Part shown: positions 8,638-17,795 of the stretch, in pieces | Position numbering within the stretch: position 1 is the stretch's first letter | How the letters are laid out: every line of letters begins with the position of its first letter | NCBI RefSeq assembly: GCF_001831495.1 | Contig: NZ_CP017689.1 | Coordinates: 2,046,001 to 2,110,000 of the forward strand | Source of the DNA: Thalassotalea crassostreae | GTDB taxonomy: Bacteria; Pseudomonadota; Gammaproteobacteria; Enterobacterales; Alteromonadaceae | DNA: 64,000 bases | Direction of reading: 5' to 3' | Program-made: the position numbers and the translations under genes | Notes under the pieces: model-generated | The model's database searches: none | What the model was told of the DNA's origin: nothing | Seen by the model: the letters and a program-made list of their open reading frames with translations, nothing else

Positions 8638-9342
8638 ATGGCAACTCCTCATATCGAAGCAAAACTTGGCGACATCGCAGAAACAGTCCTAATGCCAGGT
8701 GATCCGTTGCGTGCGAAATTCATCGCAGAAACCTTTTTAGAGAATGCCACGTGTTTTAATACCGTGCGTAACATGTTTGGCTTTACCGGCACATATAAAG
8801 GCAAACGCGTTACGGTAATGGGTTCTGGCATGGGCGTTCCATCTATTTCTATCTATGCAACAGAGCTATATAAAGATTACGGTGTTGAAAACATCATTAG
8901 AATTGGTAGCTGTGGTGCTATCAGTGAAGATGTAAATCTAATGGATGTTATCGTGGGTATGGGTGCAAGTACCGATTCAAACTGTAATAGAATGCGCTTT
9001 AATAACCATGACTTTGCTGCAATTGCTGATTTTGGATTATTGAAAAATGTTGTCGATGCCGCCGATAGATTAGGCAAAACGGTTAAAGTCGGTAATATTT
9101 TTACTGCCGATTTATTCTACACTCCACAACCTGATGTATTTGATTTGATGGAAAAACTTGGAGTCTTAGGCGTCGAAATGGAAGCTGCAGGCTTATATGG
9201 CGTTGCTGCAGAAATGGGCAAGAAAGCCTGTTGTGTATTAACTGTCAGTGATCATATTCGCCGCGGTGAAAGTCTATCGGCAGCAGATCGTCAAACATCA
9301 TTTAGAGACATGATGGAAATAACTTTGGAATCAGTAGTTTAA
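8638..9342 (+). CDS. deoD: Purine nucleoside phosphorylase DeoD
   Basis: This 234-residue hexameric-type phosphorylase cleaves purine (deoxy)ribonucleosides with phosphate to the base and (deoxy)ribose-1-phosphate. Family motifs are clear: MATPHIEAK at the start, [15 protein letters not shown] near residue 18, [37 protein letters not shown], and the catalytic aspartate region VSDHIRRGE near residue 203. AGGAAATAGTT precedes the ATG. It follows add and faces deoB, which uses the sugar phosphate it makes. Transcription probably ends in the hairpin inside the inverted-repeat element just downstream. Confidence 0.97.
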   Translation: MATPHIEAKLGDIAETVLMPGDPLRAKFIAETFLENATCFNTVRNMFGFTGTYKGKRVTVMGSGMGVPSISIYATELYKDYGVENIIRIGSCGAISEDVNLMDVIVGMGASTDSNCNRMRFNNHDFAAIADFGLLKNVVDAADRLGKTVKVGNIFTADLFYTPQPDVFDLMEKLGVLGVEMEAAGLYGVAAEMGKKACCVLTVSDHIRRGESLSAADRQTSFRDMMEITLESVV

Positions 9343-9358
9343 ACCTCGAATCTCGAAC

Positions 9359-9550
9359 CTAAATAACTAGGGTCAGATCATAGTTTTTTGATCATGGCTT
9401 AATTGAACGTAGCTTATATGATCTTAGTTTATTTAGAACTTAACTATTTATAAATTGATATTCGGACCAGTCTATACCGGCCCGAATATTTTTTTGTCAG
9501 TAACTAGCTAAAACCTAGAGTAAAAGTTTGATCTGACCCTACTTATTTAG
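9359..9550. mobile_element. Putative 192-bp MITE-like element with 22-bp terminal inverted repeats
   Basis: CTAAATAACTAGGGTCAGATCA at 9359-9380 is matched by its reverse complement at 9529-9550 with one mismatch (21 of 22). The enclosed 148 bases have no coding capacity but include a strong hairpin with a T run. The GGGTCAGATC end resembles the termini of small non-autonomous elements in marine gammaproteobacteria; that comparison is from memory. It exactly fills the gap between convergent deoD and deoB. Confidence 0.55.
9458..9495 (+). terminator. Rho-independent terminator after deoD
   Basis: ATATTCGG (9458-9465) pairs with CCGAATAT (9482-9489), with a further possible CC/GG pairing inside, and runs into seven T residues. 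It points in the add-deoD direction and lies inside the inverted-repeat element. Confidence 0.75.
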
Positions 9551-9555
9551 CCGTT

Positions 9556-10776
9556 TTATTTTAGCTGCAATTTATCTTTAAACGATGTGCCGTAATCCAT
9601 TGGCTCTAATCCAAAGATATCTGCTAGCGTTTGACCAATATCAGCAAACGTAGACAGCTCACCTAAATCAATTGGCTTCATGTCTTGTTGGTAAACAAGC
9701 ACCGGCACATACTCTCGAGTATGATCACTACCATGCCAGGTCGGATCACAGCCATGATCTGCGGTAAATATGACGATATCATCCGGTTGCAATTTTGCGC
9801 CTAAATCAGGTAAGCGAGAATCTAAATACTCCAGTGCTTTACCAAAACCAACAGGATCACGTCGATGACCATAATCCTGGTCAAAATTAACTAGGTTGGT
9901 AAATATCAAACTATTTGGTTGATGATTTAATAATTGCTCAACACTGGTATCAATTAGCGCTTCAAGCCCTGTTGCTTTGTATTTTTCAGAGATACCTTGA
10001 TGGGCAAAAATATCGGCTATCTTGCCAATACTCACAACTTTACCACCAGCGTCACAAAGCTTATCAAGTAACGTAGGTGCCGGTGGTAAAATTGATAAAT
10101 CTTTTCGATTACCGGTTCGAGTAAAGTTCTCAGGACTATCACCGACAAACGGTCTAGCAATGACTCGACCTATGTTTAAATCCATCTCGGTTAAAAGATC
10201 TCTCACTTGCTGACAATACTTGTATAGGTTGTCTAAACCAAAGGTTTCTTCATGTGCGGCAATTTGAAAAACACTATCGGCAGATGTATAACAAATGGGG
10301 ATTCCTGTCTTCATATGTTCTTCACCGAGTTCGGCTAAAATCGTAGTACCTGAACCATGACAATTACCTAATGTGCCCTTTATCCCAGAAACTTGTTCAA
10401 TTCGTTGTAAAAGCTCTTTTGAAAAAGAATTCTCTTTATCATGGAAGTAACCCCATTCGAACAACACTGGTACGCTCATCATTTCCCAATGGCCACTTGG
10501 CGTGTCTTTACCACTACTTATTTCGGCGGCATAACCAAATGCCCCACTTTCTGGTGCACAAGTATTCACTGCTGGCACCATTTTACCAGCCGCACTCGCT
10601 GCTTGAATAAGCCCAAGTTTGGAAAAGTTTGGCAGATCTAATTTGCGACCGGTTTCTTTATAAAACGATTCAGCTAAATTACCGAATGTATTGGCACCGA
10701 TATCGCCAAATTTGTCCGCATCAGGAGCTGCTCCTAAACCAAAACCATCGATGACCATTATTAATGCTCTTGCCAT
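9556..10776 (-). CDS. deoB: Phosphopentomutase
   Basis: This 406-residue manganese enzyme of the alkaline phosphatase superfamily interconverts ribose-1-P/ribose-5-P and deoxyribose-1-P/deoxyribose-5-P. The N-terminal metal aspartate is in [14 protein letters not shown]. The metal cluster near the C terminus ([20 protein letters not shown]) gives the remaining Asp and His ligands. Full length matches the E. coli enzyme. Its products feed DeoC, encoded about 2 kb further on. It is convergent with deoD and divergent from udk, so the usual deoCABD order is broken up here. Confidence 0.97.
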   Translation of the reverse strand: MARALIMVIDGFGLGAAPDADKFGDIGANTFGNLAESFYKETGRKLDLPNFSKLGLIQAASAAGKMVPAVNTCAPESGAFGYAAEISSGKDTPSGHWEMMSVPVLFEWGYFHDKENSFSKELLQRIEQVSGIKGTLGNCHGSGTTILAELGEEHMKTGIPICYTSADSVFQIAAHEETFGLDNLYKYCQQVRDLLTEMDLNIGRVIARPFVGDSPENFTRTGNRKDLSILPPAPTLLDKLCDAGGKVVSIGKIADIFAHQGISEKYKATGLEALIDTSVEQLLNHQPNSLIFTNLVNFDQDYGHRRDPVGFGKALEYLDSRLPDLGAKLQPDDIVIFTADHGCDPTWHGSDHTREYVPVLVYQQDMKPIDLGELSTFADIGQTLADIFGLEPMDYGTSFKDKLQLK

Positions 10777-10954
10777 GATTACTCGTTCCCATAATGTTGA
10801 TTGTTGTTGTAATAACTGTAGTTTAAAAAAATGTAACTTTATTATAGTTTCTTTTACTAATTTGTACTGAATTTAGGAAATTATTAACATTAACTAGTTT
10901 TTAGTGAAAAATAGGCAATACTAATTTACAAGAGTCGTTTTTTTGGGATCCATT

Positions 10955-11593
10955 TTGTCGATAAATAAATTAACTATCATTGCTATTGTTGGTGCGTCCG
11001 CCTCTGGTAAGTCATTGTTTGCTCAAACCATTTACAATGAACTTAAAGACGAATTAGGCGCTGACAGTATGACTATTATTACTGAAGATTCTTATTACCG
11101 CTGCCAAGATCATTTACCGTTAGAAGAACGTGTTAAAACCAATTACGACCACCCTAAAGCATTCGAACACGAATTATTAGCCCATCATTTATTCCAGTTA
11201 TCGGAAGGTAACGACATCGAAGTCCCTATATACGATTATGTTACTCACACTCGTTCAAGTGAGGTTGAAGTTGTAAGACCGTCGAAAGTGGTTCTTGTTG
11301 AGGGCATTTTATTACTTACTGATAAACAACTTAGAAATCGATTTGATATCAATATATTTATGGATACACCTTTAGATATCTGCTTAATACGTCGTATCAA
11401 ACGAGATTTAGAAGAGCGTGGTCGCGATCTCGAATCGGTGACGCAACAATATCAAAAAACGGTACGACCTATGTACTACCAGTACATCGAACCGTCAAGA
11501 AATCATGCTGACATTGTGATCACAAAAGGTGGTCGTAATCGAATGGCACTAGAATTAATTAAAGCAAAAGTTCGCGAACTTGCGAACCAATAA
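10955..11593 (+). CDS. udk: Uridine kinase
   Basis: This cytoplasmic kinase phosphorylates uridine and cytidine to UMP and CMP. Walker A is GASASGKS, close to the N terminus, followed by TEDSYYR, TNYDHPKAFEHELL and VEGILLL, all typical of Udk. No ATG precedes the Walker motif. Two in-frame TTG codons are available at 10943 and 10955. I prefer 10955 because GGGA lies about 5 bases before it and it leaves a family-like short N terminus; the alternative adds four residues. It ends 41 bases before nupC, so kinase and transporter probably share a transcript. Confidence 0.92.
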   Translation: MSINKLTIIAIVGASASGKSLFAQTIYNELKDELGADSMTIITEDSYYRCQDHLPLEERVKTNYDHPKAFEHELLAHHLFQLSEGNDIEVPIYDYVTHTRSSEVEVVRPSKVVLVEGILLLTDKQLRNRFDINIFMDTPLDICLIRRIKRDLEERGRDLESVTQQYQKTVRPMYYQYIEPSRNHADIVITKGGRNRMALELIKAKVRELANQ

Positions 11594-11634
11594 ACTAAAC
11601 TAAACAGACTAAAACAAAAACCATAGGTGACTTA

Positions 11635-12885
11635 ATGGACTTCAATACATTACGCGGCATTATTGGAATATTTCTTATCTTAGGTGTTGCATATTTAGCA
11701 TGCTCGAATAAAAAGAGCATTAATTGGCGTACCGTTGGTGGTGCATTTGCGATACAAGTTTTATTGGCAGCATTGGTACTCTATAGTGATACCGGACGTA
11801 TGGTGCTTGAAGGCATGTCTAGTGCAGTTGGCAATGTTATTGATTATTCTGCAGCAGGTATTAGCTTTTTATTCGGCGGTTTAGGCACTGATGCCATGTT
11901 TGCCAATGGCGTAGGTTTTGTTTTTGCCATTCGTGTATTACCAGTGATCGTATTCTTTTCCTCACTGATAGCCGTTCTATATTACCTAGGGATCATGGAT
12001 AAAATAGTAAAATTCTTAGGTGGCGGATTAGCTAAACTATTAAAAACTTCAGATCCTGAGTCTCTTTCCGCAACAGCAAACATCTTTGTTGGCCAGACAG
12101 AAGCGCCCCTTGTAGTTCGTCCTTTCTTACCTTCAATGACTCGTTCAGAATTATTTGCGGTAATGGTTGGTGGCCTAGCTTCAGTTGCTGGTGCCGTGCT
12201 CGTTGGTTATGCCGGTATGGGTGTTGAACTTAAATATCTTATCGCGGCTAGCTTTATGGCAGCACCTGGCGGTTTACTAATGGCAAAATTCATCATGCCT
12301 GAAACTGACACACCGAAAAATGATATTGATGATATTCCAGAAGAAGAGCATGACGCAAAGCCTGCCAATGTGATTGATGCTGCCGCCGAAGGCGCGTCAA
12401 AAGGAATGATGCTTGCGTTAAATGTTGGCGCAATGTTGATGGCATTTGTTGCACTAATTGCATTATTAAATGGCATGATTGGCGGTATTGGTGGCTGGTT
12501 TGGCTATGAAGGTTTAACCCTACAAACTATTCTTGGCTATTTATTCCAACCTATTGCCTATATGTTAGGTGTTCCGTGGGGTGAAGCATTCCAAGCGGGT
12601 AGCTTATTAGGTCAAAAAGTTATCGTTAACGAATTCGTAGCTTACGCTGATTTTATTACCTTTAAAGATAGCTTAAGTGCTGGTACGCAAGCGATCATTA
12701 CGTTTGCCTTGTGTGGTTTCGCTAACTTAGCATCGATAGCAATTTTATTAGGCGGTTTAGGAACATTAGCACCAAGTCGTCGCTCCGATATTGCGCAAAT
12801 GGGTATGAAAGCCGTCTTTGCCGCTACGCTTGCCAACTTAATGAGTGCCGCAATTGCTGGTGTATTTATTTCACTAGCAGGATAA
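11635..12885 (+). CDS. nupC: NupC-family concentrative nucleoside transporter
   Basis: This 416-residue inner-membrane symporter of the CNT family imports nucleosides with protons or sodium. It has the family layout: an N-terminal helix bundle, then GQTEAPLVVRPFL (near residue 151), one of the two substrate-binding hairpins, and VNEFVAYADF (near 325) followed by FALCGFANLASIAI for the second. A short acidic cytoplasmic loop (DTPKNDIDDIPEEEHDAK) divides the protein. Sodium versus proton coupling cannot be decided from this. It lies between udk and deoC and ends at a strong terminator. The outer-membrane partner may be the Tsx-like porin at 56.9 kb. Confidence 0.95.
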   Translation: MDFNTLRGIIGIFLILGVAYLACSNKKSINWRTVGGAFAIQVLLAALVLYSDTGRMVLEGMSSAVGNVIDYSAAGISFLFGGLGTDAMFANGVGFVFAIRVLPVIVFFSSLIAVLYYLGIMDKIVKFLGGGLAKLLKTSDPESLSATANIFVGQTEAPLVVRPFLPSMTRSELFAVMVGGLASVAGAVLVGYAGMGVELKYLIAASFMAAPGGLLMAKFIMPETDTPKNDIDDIPEEEHDAKPANVIDAAAEGASKGMMLALNVGAMLMAFVALIALLNGMIGGIGGWFGYEGLTLQTILGYLFQPIAYMLGVPWGEAFQAGSLLGQKVIVNEFVAYADFITFKDSLSAGTQAIITFALCGFANLASIAILLGGLGTLAPSRRSDIAQMGMKAVFAATLANLMSAAIAGVFISLAG

Positions 12886-12897
12886 TTAAACGTAATT

Positions 12898-12923
12898 AAA
12901 AGCCCGATCCTGTCGGGCTTTTT
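12898..12923 (+). terminator. Rho-independent terminator between nupC and deoC
   Basis: AAAGCCCGA / TCGGGCTTT with a 5-base loop, followed by a T run. It lies 12 bases after nupC and about 18 bases before the deoC ATG, so some readthrough or a very close deoC promoter is needed. Confidence 0.88.
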
Positions 12924-12940
12924 GCTATATAGAGGTTTAT

Positions 12941-13720
12941 ATGACAAATAATGCAACAGTGCAGCAATTACAATCCGTTGCTAAAGAAGCGATAAGTTGT
13001 ATGGATTTAACCACACTAAATGATAATGACACCGATGAAATCGTTGCCAGTTTATGTGCCAAAGCGACTTCACCTGGCGGAAATACCGCTGCAATTTGTA
13101 TTTATCCTCGTTTTATCCCCGCTGCCAAAAAACTGTTGCAAGGTAGCGGAATTAAAATAGCCACAGTAACAAACTTCCCCCATGGCAATGATGATATAGA
13201 TATTGCATTTGCTGAAACTAAAGCGGCAGTAGCCTACGGCGCTGATGAAGTGGATGTCGTTTTCCCTTACCGTGCGTTTATCGCTGGTAATAATGATGTT
13301 GGTTATGAGCTAGTGAAAGCCTGCAAACAGGCCTGCCCAAGCAACGTACAGCTAAAGGTGATTATTGAAACCGGCGAGTTAAACGATGCTACGCTGATCC
13401 GCAAAGCCAGTGAAATTTGCATTAACGCAGGCGCAGATTTTATTAAAACTTCTACCGGTAAAGTGGCAGTAAATGCGACTACTGACGCAGCTAAAATTAT
13501 GTTGGAAACGATTCGCGATCTAAATACCAATGTTGGCTTTAAACCAGCAGGTGGTGTTCGAACAACAGAAGATGCTAAAATATATCTTGATATGGCTAGG
13601 GATATTCTTGGTAATGATTGGCTAACACCTGAACGATTTAGGTTTGGCGCAAGTGGTTTACTGAACAATTTACTCGCTACATTAGGTCACGGCGAAATTA
13701 AACAAAGCTCGGGCTACTAA
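12941..13720 (+). CDS. deoC: Deoxyribose-phosphate aldolase
   Basis: This 259-residue class I aldolase splits 2-deoxyribose-5-phosphate into glyceraldehyde-3-phosphate and acetaldehyde. The Schiff-base lysine is in FIKTSTGK (near residue 168). A second active-site lysine is in [10 protein letters not shown], with the phosphate-binding glycines after it. Its length is as in E. coli. It sits 14 bases before tdk, suggesting a deoC-tdk unit: one enzyme degrades the sugar of deoxynucleosides and the other salvages thymidine. deoA is not present in this window. Confidence 0.97.
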   Translation: MTNNATVQQLQSVAKEAISCMDLTTLNDNDTDEIVASLCAKATSPGGNTAAICIYPRFIPAAKKLLQGSGIKIATVTNFPHGNDDIDIAFAETKAAVAYGADEVDVVFPYRAFIAGNNDVGYELVKACKQACPSNVQLKVIIETGELNDATLIRKASEICINAGADFIKTSTGKVAVNATTDAAKIMLETIRDLNTNVGFKPAGGVRTTEDAKIYLDMARDILGNDWLTPERFRFGASGLLNNLLATLGHGEIKQSSGY

Positions 13721-13734
13721 CGCTAAGGAACACC

Positions 13735-14319
13735 GTGGCACAACTTTATTTCTATTACTCATCGATGAACGCGGGTAAATCAACATCACTATTGCAGTCT
13801 TCTTATAACTATATAGAACGAGGCATGAATACCTTGATTTTTACTGCAAAACTCGATGACCGATTTGAAACAGGGAAAGTTACTTCTCGAATAGGTATCG
13901 ATAGTGATGCTCAGCTTTTTGATGAAAACACTAACCTATTCACTATCGTCAATGAACAAATTGTTAAGACGCCAATACACTGCGTGTTAATTGACGAATC
14001 TCAATTTCTAAGTAAGCAACAAGTATTACAACTTACCGATATAGTCGATAAACTCTCTATTCCGGTATTGGCGTTTGGCATTCGTACTGATTTTCTCGGC
14101 GAGACTTTCAGTGGCAGCGCGGCCCTTCTCGCTTGGGCTGATAAACTGGTAGAGCTTAAAACCGTTTGTCACTGCGGCCGTAAAGCTAATTTTATTATCC
14201 GCTTTGATGAAAACGGTAAAGCAGTAAATTCTGGCTCGCAAGTTCAAATAGGCGGCAATGATATGTATGAGTCCGTTTGCCGCAAGCATTTTAAAGCCCT
14301 AGTTTGGGACGCTAAATAG
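13735..14319 (+). CDS. tdk: Thymidine kinase
   Basis: This 194-residue type II thymidine kinase makes dTMP from thymidine and ATP. It shows the P-loop MNAGKST (near residue 11), the catalytic region LIDESQFL (near 88) in place of the usual DEAQF, and the zinc-lasso cysteines in CHCGRK and CRKHF near the C terminus. It starts with GTG at 13735, preceded by TAAGGAACACC, a good ribosome-binding site. It follows deoC by 14 bases. Confidence 0.95.
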   Translation: MAQLYFYYSSMNAGKSTSLLQSSYNYIERGMNTLIFTAKLDDRFETGKVTSRIGIDSDAQLFDENTNLFTIVNEQIVKTPIHCVLIDESQFLSKQQVLQLTDIVDKLSIPVLAFGIRTDFLGETFSGSAALLAWADKLVELKTVCHCGRKANFIIRFDENGKAVNSGSQVQIGGNDMYESVCRKHFKALVWDAK

Positions 14320-14403
14320 TTTTTTTCAGTTAAACATTATTGCCAAATAAAAACACCGTGGTAGTATCACTGCATTTTTAATCAATGACAATATCACCAT
14401 TAA

Positions 14404-15855
14404 ATGAATAAACTGATCTCACCTATTTTGGCCGTATTAACATTAGCTGTTATCACAACGTCTTGTTCTACTAATACCAATTTATCGTCTGCAAACAAAT
14501 CAACAGAATTACCCAAAAATATCATCATGGTAGTTGCAGATGGTATGGGACCTGCATTTCCCACCGCCTATCGATATTATCACGACGATCCAATGACGCC
14601 TGCAGTTGAACATACCATCTTTGACGATATTTACGTTGGGTCGTCTAGTACTTATCCCAGCTCTAAAGGTTACATTTCAGACTCATTAACATCAGGTGCC
14701 GCACTTGCTGGTGGTGACAAGACACCGCTTTTGTTCGTTACCGACTCAGCTGCTAGCGCAACTGCATTAGCATCAGGCATCAAGACTTATAACGGCGCTA
14801 TTGGCGTTGATAGTAACCAACAAGCTCACTTGACGGTGCTTGAGTGGGCAAAGATTAAAGGCAAGAAAACCGGTTTAGCGGTTACGTCGCAAATTGTACA
14901 TGCAACCCCTGCTTCTTATTTAGCTAAGAATGAAAGCCGTCGTAACTATAATGCTATTGCTGATGACTTTTTCGATTTACGAGTTGACGGTCAATTTAAG
15001 GCTGATGTCATGCTAGGTGGCGGTAACAAGTACTTTAAACGTGACGATAGAGACTTAGTGGCTGAATTTCAACAGTCTGGTTTTCAATATATTGATCGTT
15101 ATGAACAATTAGAAACGCTTGATAAAGATAAACCAGTATTAGGCCTGTTTGCTGACGTAGCGCTTACTCCACAAATAGATAGTAAACAGCCGAACCGACT
15201 TAAAACACTAACTACAGCGGCTATTAAGCAACTTGAAAATGACAAAGGATTCTTTCTTCTGTTAGAGGCTAGTCAAGTGGACTGGGGAGCTCACAGTAAC
15301 GATATTGCTTATGCGATGGGCGAAATGGACGACTTAGCCGCTACCATGACAATGCTTAAGAGTTACGTCGATGCCAACCCAGATACGTTAGTGATCTTAA
15401 CCGCCGATCATAACACTGGAGGCTTTAGTATTGGCAGTGAGGGGAAATACGAGTGGCGTCCAAATTTTATTCGCAATATAAAAACATCACCTGAAAAATT
15501 AGCATCTCTGTATGCCAACGGTAAAACCACAGCAGCGCAAATCGAACAGCAACTTGGTTTTATCCTGTCAAAATCAGAATTACAGCATTTTAATACCATT
15601 AAGATGATGGAAAAACAAAACGCTAAATCTAAAAGCTATACAGCTAAGCAGGAAACAAAAGAGCTAACCAAAGCGGTTTATAAGCATATTCTAGATATTA
15701 TCAACAGCAAGAGTCATTCAGGTTGGACAACAAAGGGTCATACTGGCGTCGATGTTCCAGTCTACGCTTTTGGCTTAGGTAAAGAAGCATTTTATGGTTT
15801 TTCAGATAATACTGAAATTGCCTATAAAGTATTCCATTTGCTTGGCAAAGATTAG
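14404..15855 (+). CDS. Alkaline phosphatase, predicted lipoprotein
   Basis: This 483-residue PhoA-family phosphomonoesterase is predicted to be exported and lipid-anchored: residues 1-20 form a signal peptide ending in TTSC, with Cys21 as lipidation site, though the box is not ideal. The metal site starts at VVADGMGP (near 43). The serine nucleophile is in VTDSAASATALASG (near 119), and the later ligands lie in ADHNTGG and GHTGVDVP. It lies 84 bases after tdk at the end of the nucleoside block. A role in stripping phosphate from extracellular nucleotides before uptake is an inference from this position; general phosphate scavenging is the alternative. Confidence 0.92.
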   Translation: MNKLISPILAVLTLAVITTSCSTNTNLSSANKSTELPKNIIMVVADGMGPAFPTAYRYYHDDPMTPAVEHTIFDDIYVGSSSTYPSSKGYISDSLTSGAALAGGDKTPLLFVTDSAASATALASGIKTYNGAIGVDSNQQAHLTVLEWAKIKGKKTGLAVTSQIVHATPASYLAKNESRRNYNAIADDFFDLRVDGQFKADVMLGGGNKYFKRDDRDLVAEFQQSGFQYIDRYEQLETLDKDKPVLGLFADVALTPQIDSKQPNRLKTLTTAAIKQLENDKGFFLLLEASQVDWGAHSNDIAYAMGEMDDLAATMTMLKSYVDANPDTLVILTADHNTGGFSIGSEGKYEWRPNFIRNIKTSPEKLASLYANGKTTAAQIEQQLGFILSKSELQHFNTIKMMEKQNAKSKSYTAKQETKELTKAVYKHILDIINSKSHSGWTTKGHTGVDVPVYAFGLGKEAFYGFSDNTEIAYKVFHLLGKD

Positions 15856-15882
15856 TACAGATACTAATATCGGCACCAGTAA

Positions 15883-15918
15883 AAGATAGCAATTACAATT
15901 CAACACAATTGTTATCTT
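15883..15918 (+). terminator. Possible terminator hairpin after the alkaline phosphatase
   Basis: AAGATAGCAATT pairs with AATTGTTATCTT (one G-U pair) around a 12-base loop, 28 bases after the stop. No clean T run follows, so terminator function is uncertain. Confidence 0.4.
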
Positions 15919-16066
15919 GCCTATTTATTGAGCAAGTATACAATACCGTTTTTGTTTACTAGTTGTTAACAACAACTAATTTATAAACAACCAAATAACG
16001 GATTACATATCTCCAAGGAACTGAGCACCAACAGAAGTCTGCAGATGCAGAATAATAGGAGTTATA

Positions 16067-16339
16067 ATGATTGCTGATATTATCGGTATGCTTGGCACGA
16101 TCATGGTCGTAGCCGCTTTTTTTATGATACAAATGGACAAGCTCGATCCTAAAGGTTTGCAATACAATATCATTAATTTGATTGGTGCAATCTTGCTATT
16201 AATAAGCTTGTGTATCAATTTCAACCTAGCAAGTTTTGTTATTGAGATATTCTGGATAGCGGCATCTATTGTCGGGCTATGGAACTATTTTTCAAAAAGT
16301 AGAAACAAAGAACCGACCCAAGCTCAAGCAAAGCTGTAG
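16067..16339 (+). CDS. Small membrane protein, CBU_0592-like
   Basis: This 90-residue protein has three predicted transmembrane helices (about residues 3-20, 33-50 and 55-73) and a short charged C-terminal tail. The pattern, with QYNIINLIGAILLLISL in the centre and a tryptophan-containing last helix (IEIFWIAASIVGLWNYF), matches the CBU_0592-like family of unknown function. A clear AGGAG sits before the ATG. It stands alone between the phosphatase and nhaA. I see nothing that assigns a substrate or partner. Confidence 0.8.
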   Translation: MIADIIGMLGTIMVVAAFFMIQMDKLDPKGLQYNIINLIGAILLLISLCINFNLASFVIEIFWIAASIVGLWNYFSKSRNKEPTQAQAKL

Positions 16340-16415
16340 TAATTCAATCAAAATTTCTGATGACTACTTTTGCTATTGAACCGCGTTACTAATACTAGTT
16401 ACTCAAATTTAAAGT

Positions 16416-16443
16416 ATAAAAAAGGCCAGTTAATTCTGGCCTT
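16416..16443 (-). terminator. Rho-independent terminator after nhaA
   Basis: AAGGCCAG / CTGGCCTT with a 6-base loop. On the minus strand it is followed by a run of T residues, 28 bases beyond the nhaA stop. Confidence 0.85.
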
Positions 16444-16471
16444 AGTGATTATACTCCAACGCTACGTGGAA

Positions 16472-17704
16472 CTAGCTTTTTGCTACTTCTACATCTTGTT
16501 TATCCGCTGCCTGCTTTTTCGGTAAGTACATATTCAATACTAAATAACCGATAATACCGGATAACAATGAACCGACGATAATACCAAGACGTTCGTCAAA
16601 TATTTTATTAACGCTTGATGCTTCAAAGGTGAGTGAACCAATAAATAAACTCATGGTAAAACCGATACCACAAAGCGCTGCAACGCCATATAATATTTTG
16701 AAGTTCATGCCTTTAGGTAACTCAGTATATTTTAGTTTAATCGCCAGCCAACAAAAACCAAAGACCCCTATTTGCTTACCGATTAATAACCCCATTGCGA
16801 TACCAATCGGAACAGGATGTAACACCTCTTCGATACCGATGCCAACAAAGCTAATACCAGCATTAGCAAAGGCGAATACAGGAAGAACAAAAAACGCCAC
16901 CACTGAATGGAGATCATGCTCTAACGATTTTAAAGGAGAATAACCTGGTTTTACCACCGATTTTAACGGTATAAACAGAGCCACTAATACGCCCGACAAT
17001 GTCGCATGCACACCGGATTTTAGCATTGCAGTCCACATTATCATGCCAACTAACATATACATACTGCGGGCTTCGACGTTGTACTTGTTCATCAAAAATA
17101 AAATTGGTACACAGGCAGCTACTACAAAAAGCCCTACCGTTGAAATCTCTGCCGTATAAAACGCAGCTATGATCAATATTGCGCCGATATCATCAAAAAT
17201 CGCTAGAGACGTTAAGAATATCTTCAATGAGGTTGGTACTCGACTACCTAGCAGTGTCAACACACCAAGTGCAAATGCAATATCAGTCGCCGCAGGGATA
17301 GCCCAACCATTTATCGCATCTGGATTGTCATAGTTGAAATAAACATAAACTAACGCAGGTACTAACATGCCGCCAATTGCGCCAACTCCAGGAAGAATGA
17401 TATTACGCTTATCGGCAAGTTCACCTTCAACCAATTCACGCTTTAATTCAAGGCCGACTAGGAAGAAAAATACCGCCATCAAGCCATCGTTTATCCACAA
17501 TAATAGTGGCTTTGCTACTTCTAATGGTCCCACTCGAACTTCTACTGGAGTATCGAGGATCAAGTCGTAAATTGGTTTTAATCCGGTATTGGCAAATACT
17601 AATGCTAATACTGCTGCTAGCATCAAAATAATTCCGCCAGCGCTTTCTAATTTAAAAAAACTACTAATAAAGCTTTCTTGTTCTATTTGTGTCTGTGTTT
17701 GCAT
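16472..17704 (-). CDS. nhaA: Na+/H+ antiporter NhaA
   Basis: This 410-residue inner-membrane antiporter exports sodium in exchange for protons and supports pH and salt homeostasis, expected in a marine organism. The paired transport aspartates are visible as Asp171-Asp172 in IFDDIGAILI, preceded by Asp141 in the TDIAFALGVL helix. FFFLVGLELKREL near residue 79 and GFTMSLFIGSL near 355 are further family marks. It has a slightly extended basic/acidic C terminus. It is monocistronic, ending at its own terminator. Confidence 0.96.
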   Translation of the reverse strand: MQTQTQIEQESFISSFFKLESAGGIILMLAAVLALVFANTGLKPIYDLILDTPVEVRVGPLEVAKPLLLWINDGLMAVFFFLVGLELKRELVEGELADKRNIILPGVGAIGGMLVPALVYVYFNYDNPDAINGWAIPAATDIAFALGVLTLLGSRVPTSLKIFLTSLAIFDDIGAILIIAAFYTAEISTVGLFVVAACVPILFLMNKYNVEARSMYMLVGMIMWTAMLKSGVHATLSGVLVALFIPLKSVVKPGYSPLKSLEHDLHSVVAFFVLPVFAFANAGISFVGIGIEEVLHPVPIGIAMGLLIGKQIGVFGFCWLAIKLKYTELPKGMNFKILYGVAALCGIGFTMSLFIGSLTFEASSVNKIFDERLGIIVGSLLSGIIGYLVLNMYLPKKQAADKQDVEVAKS

Positions 17705-17795
17705 GTCACTCTCTAATTAGGAAAAAATAAAGCATTACCATTAAAGTATTTCTGCAATACTTTGACGATAAAACTTTAACAATAAATCTTTGCTA

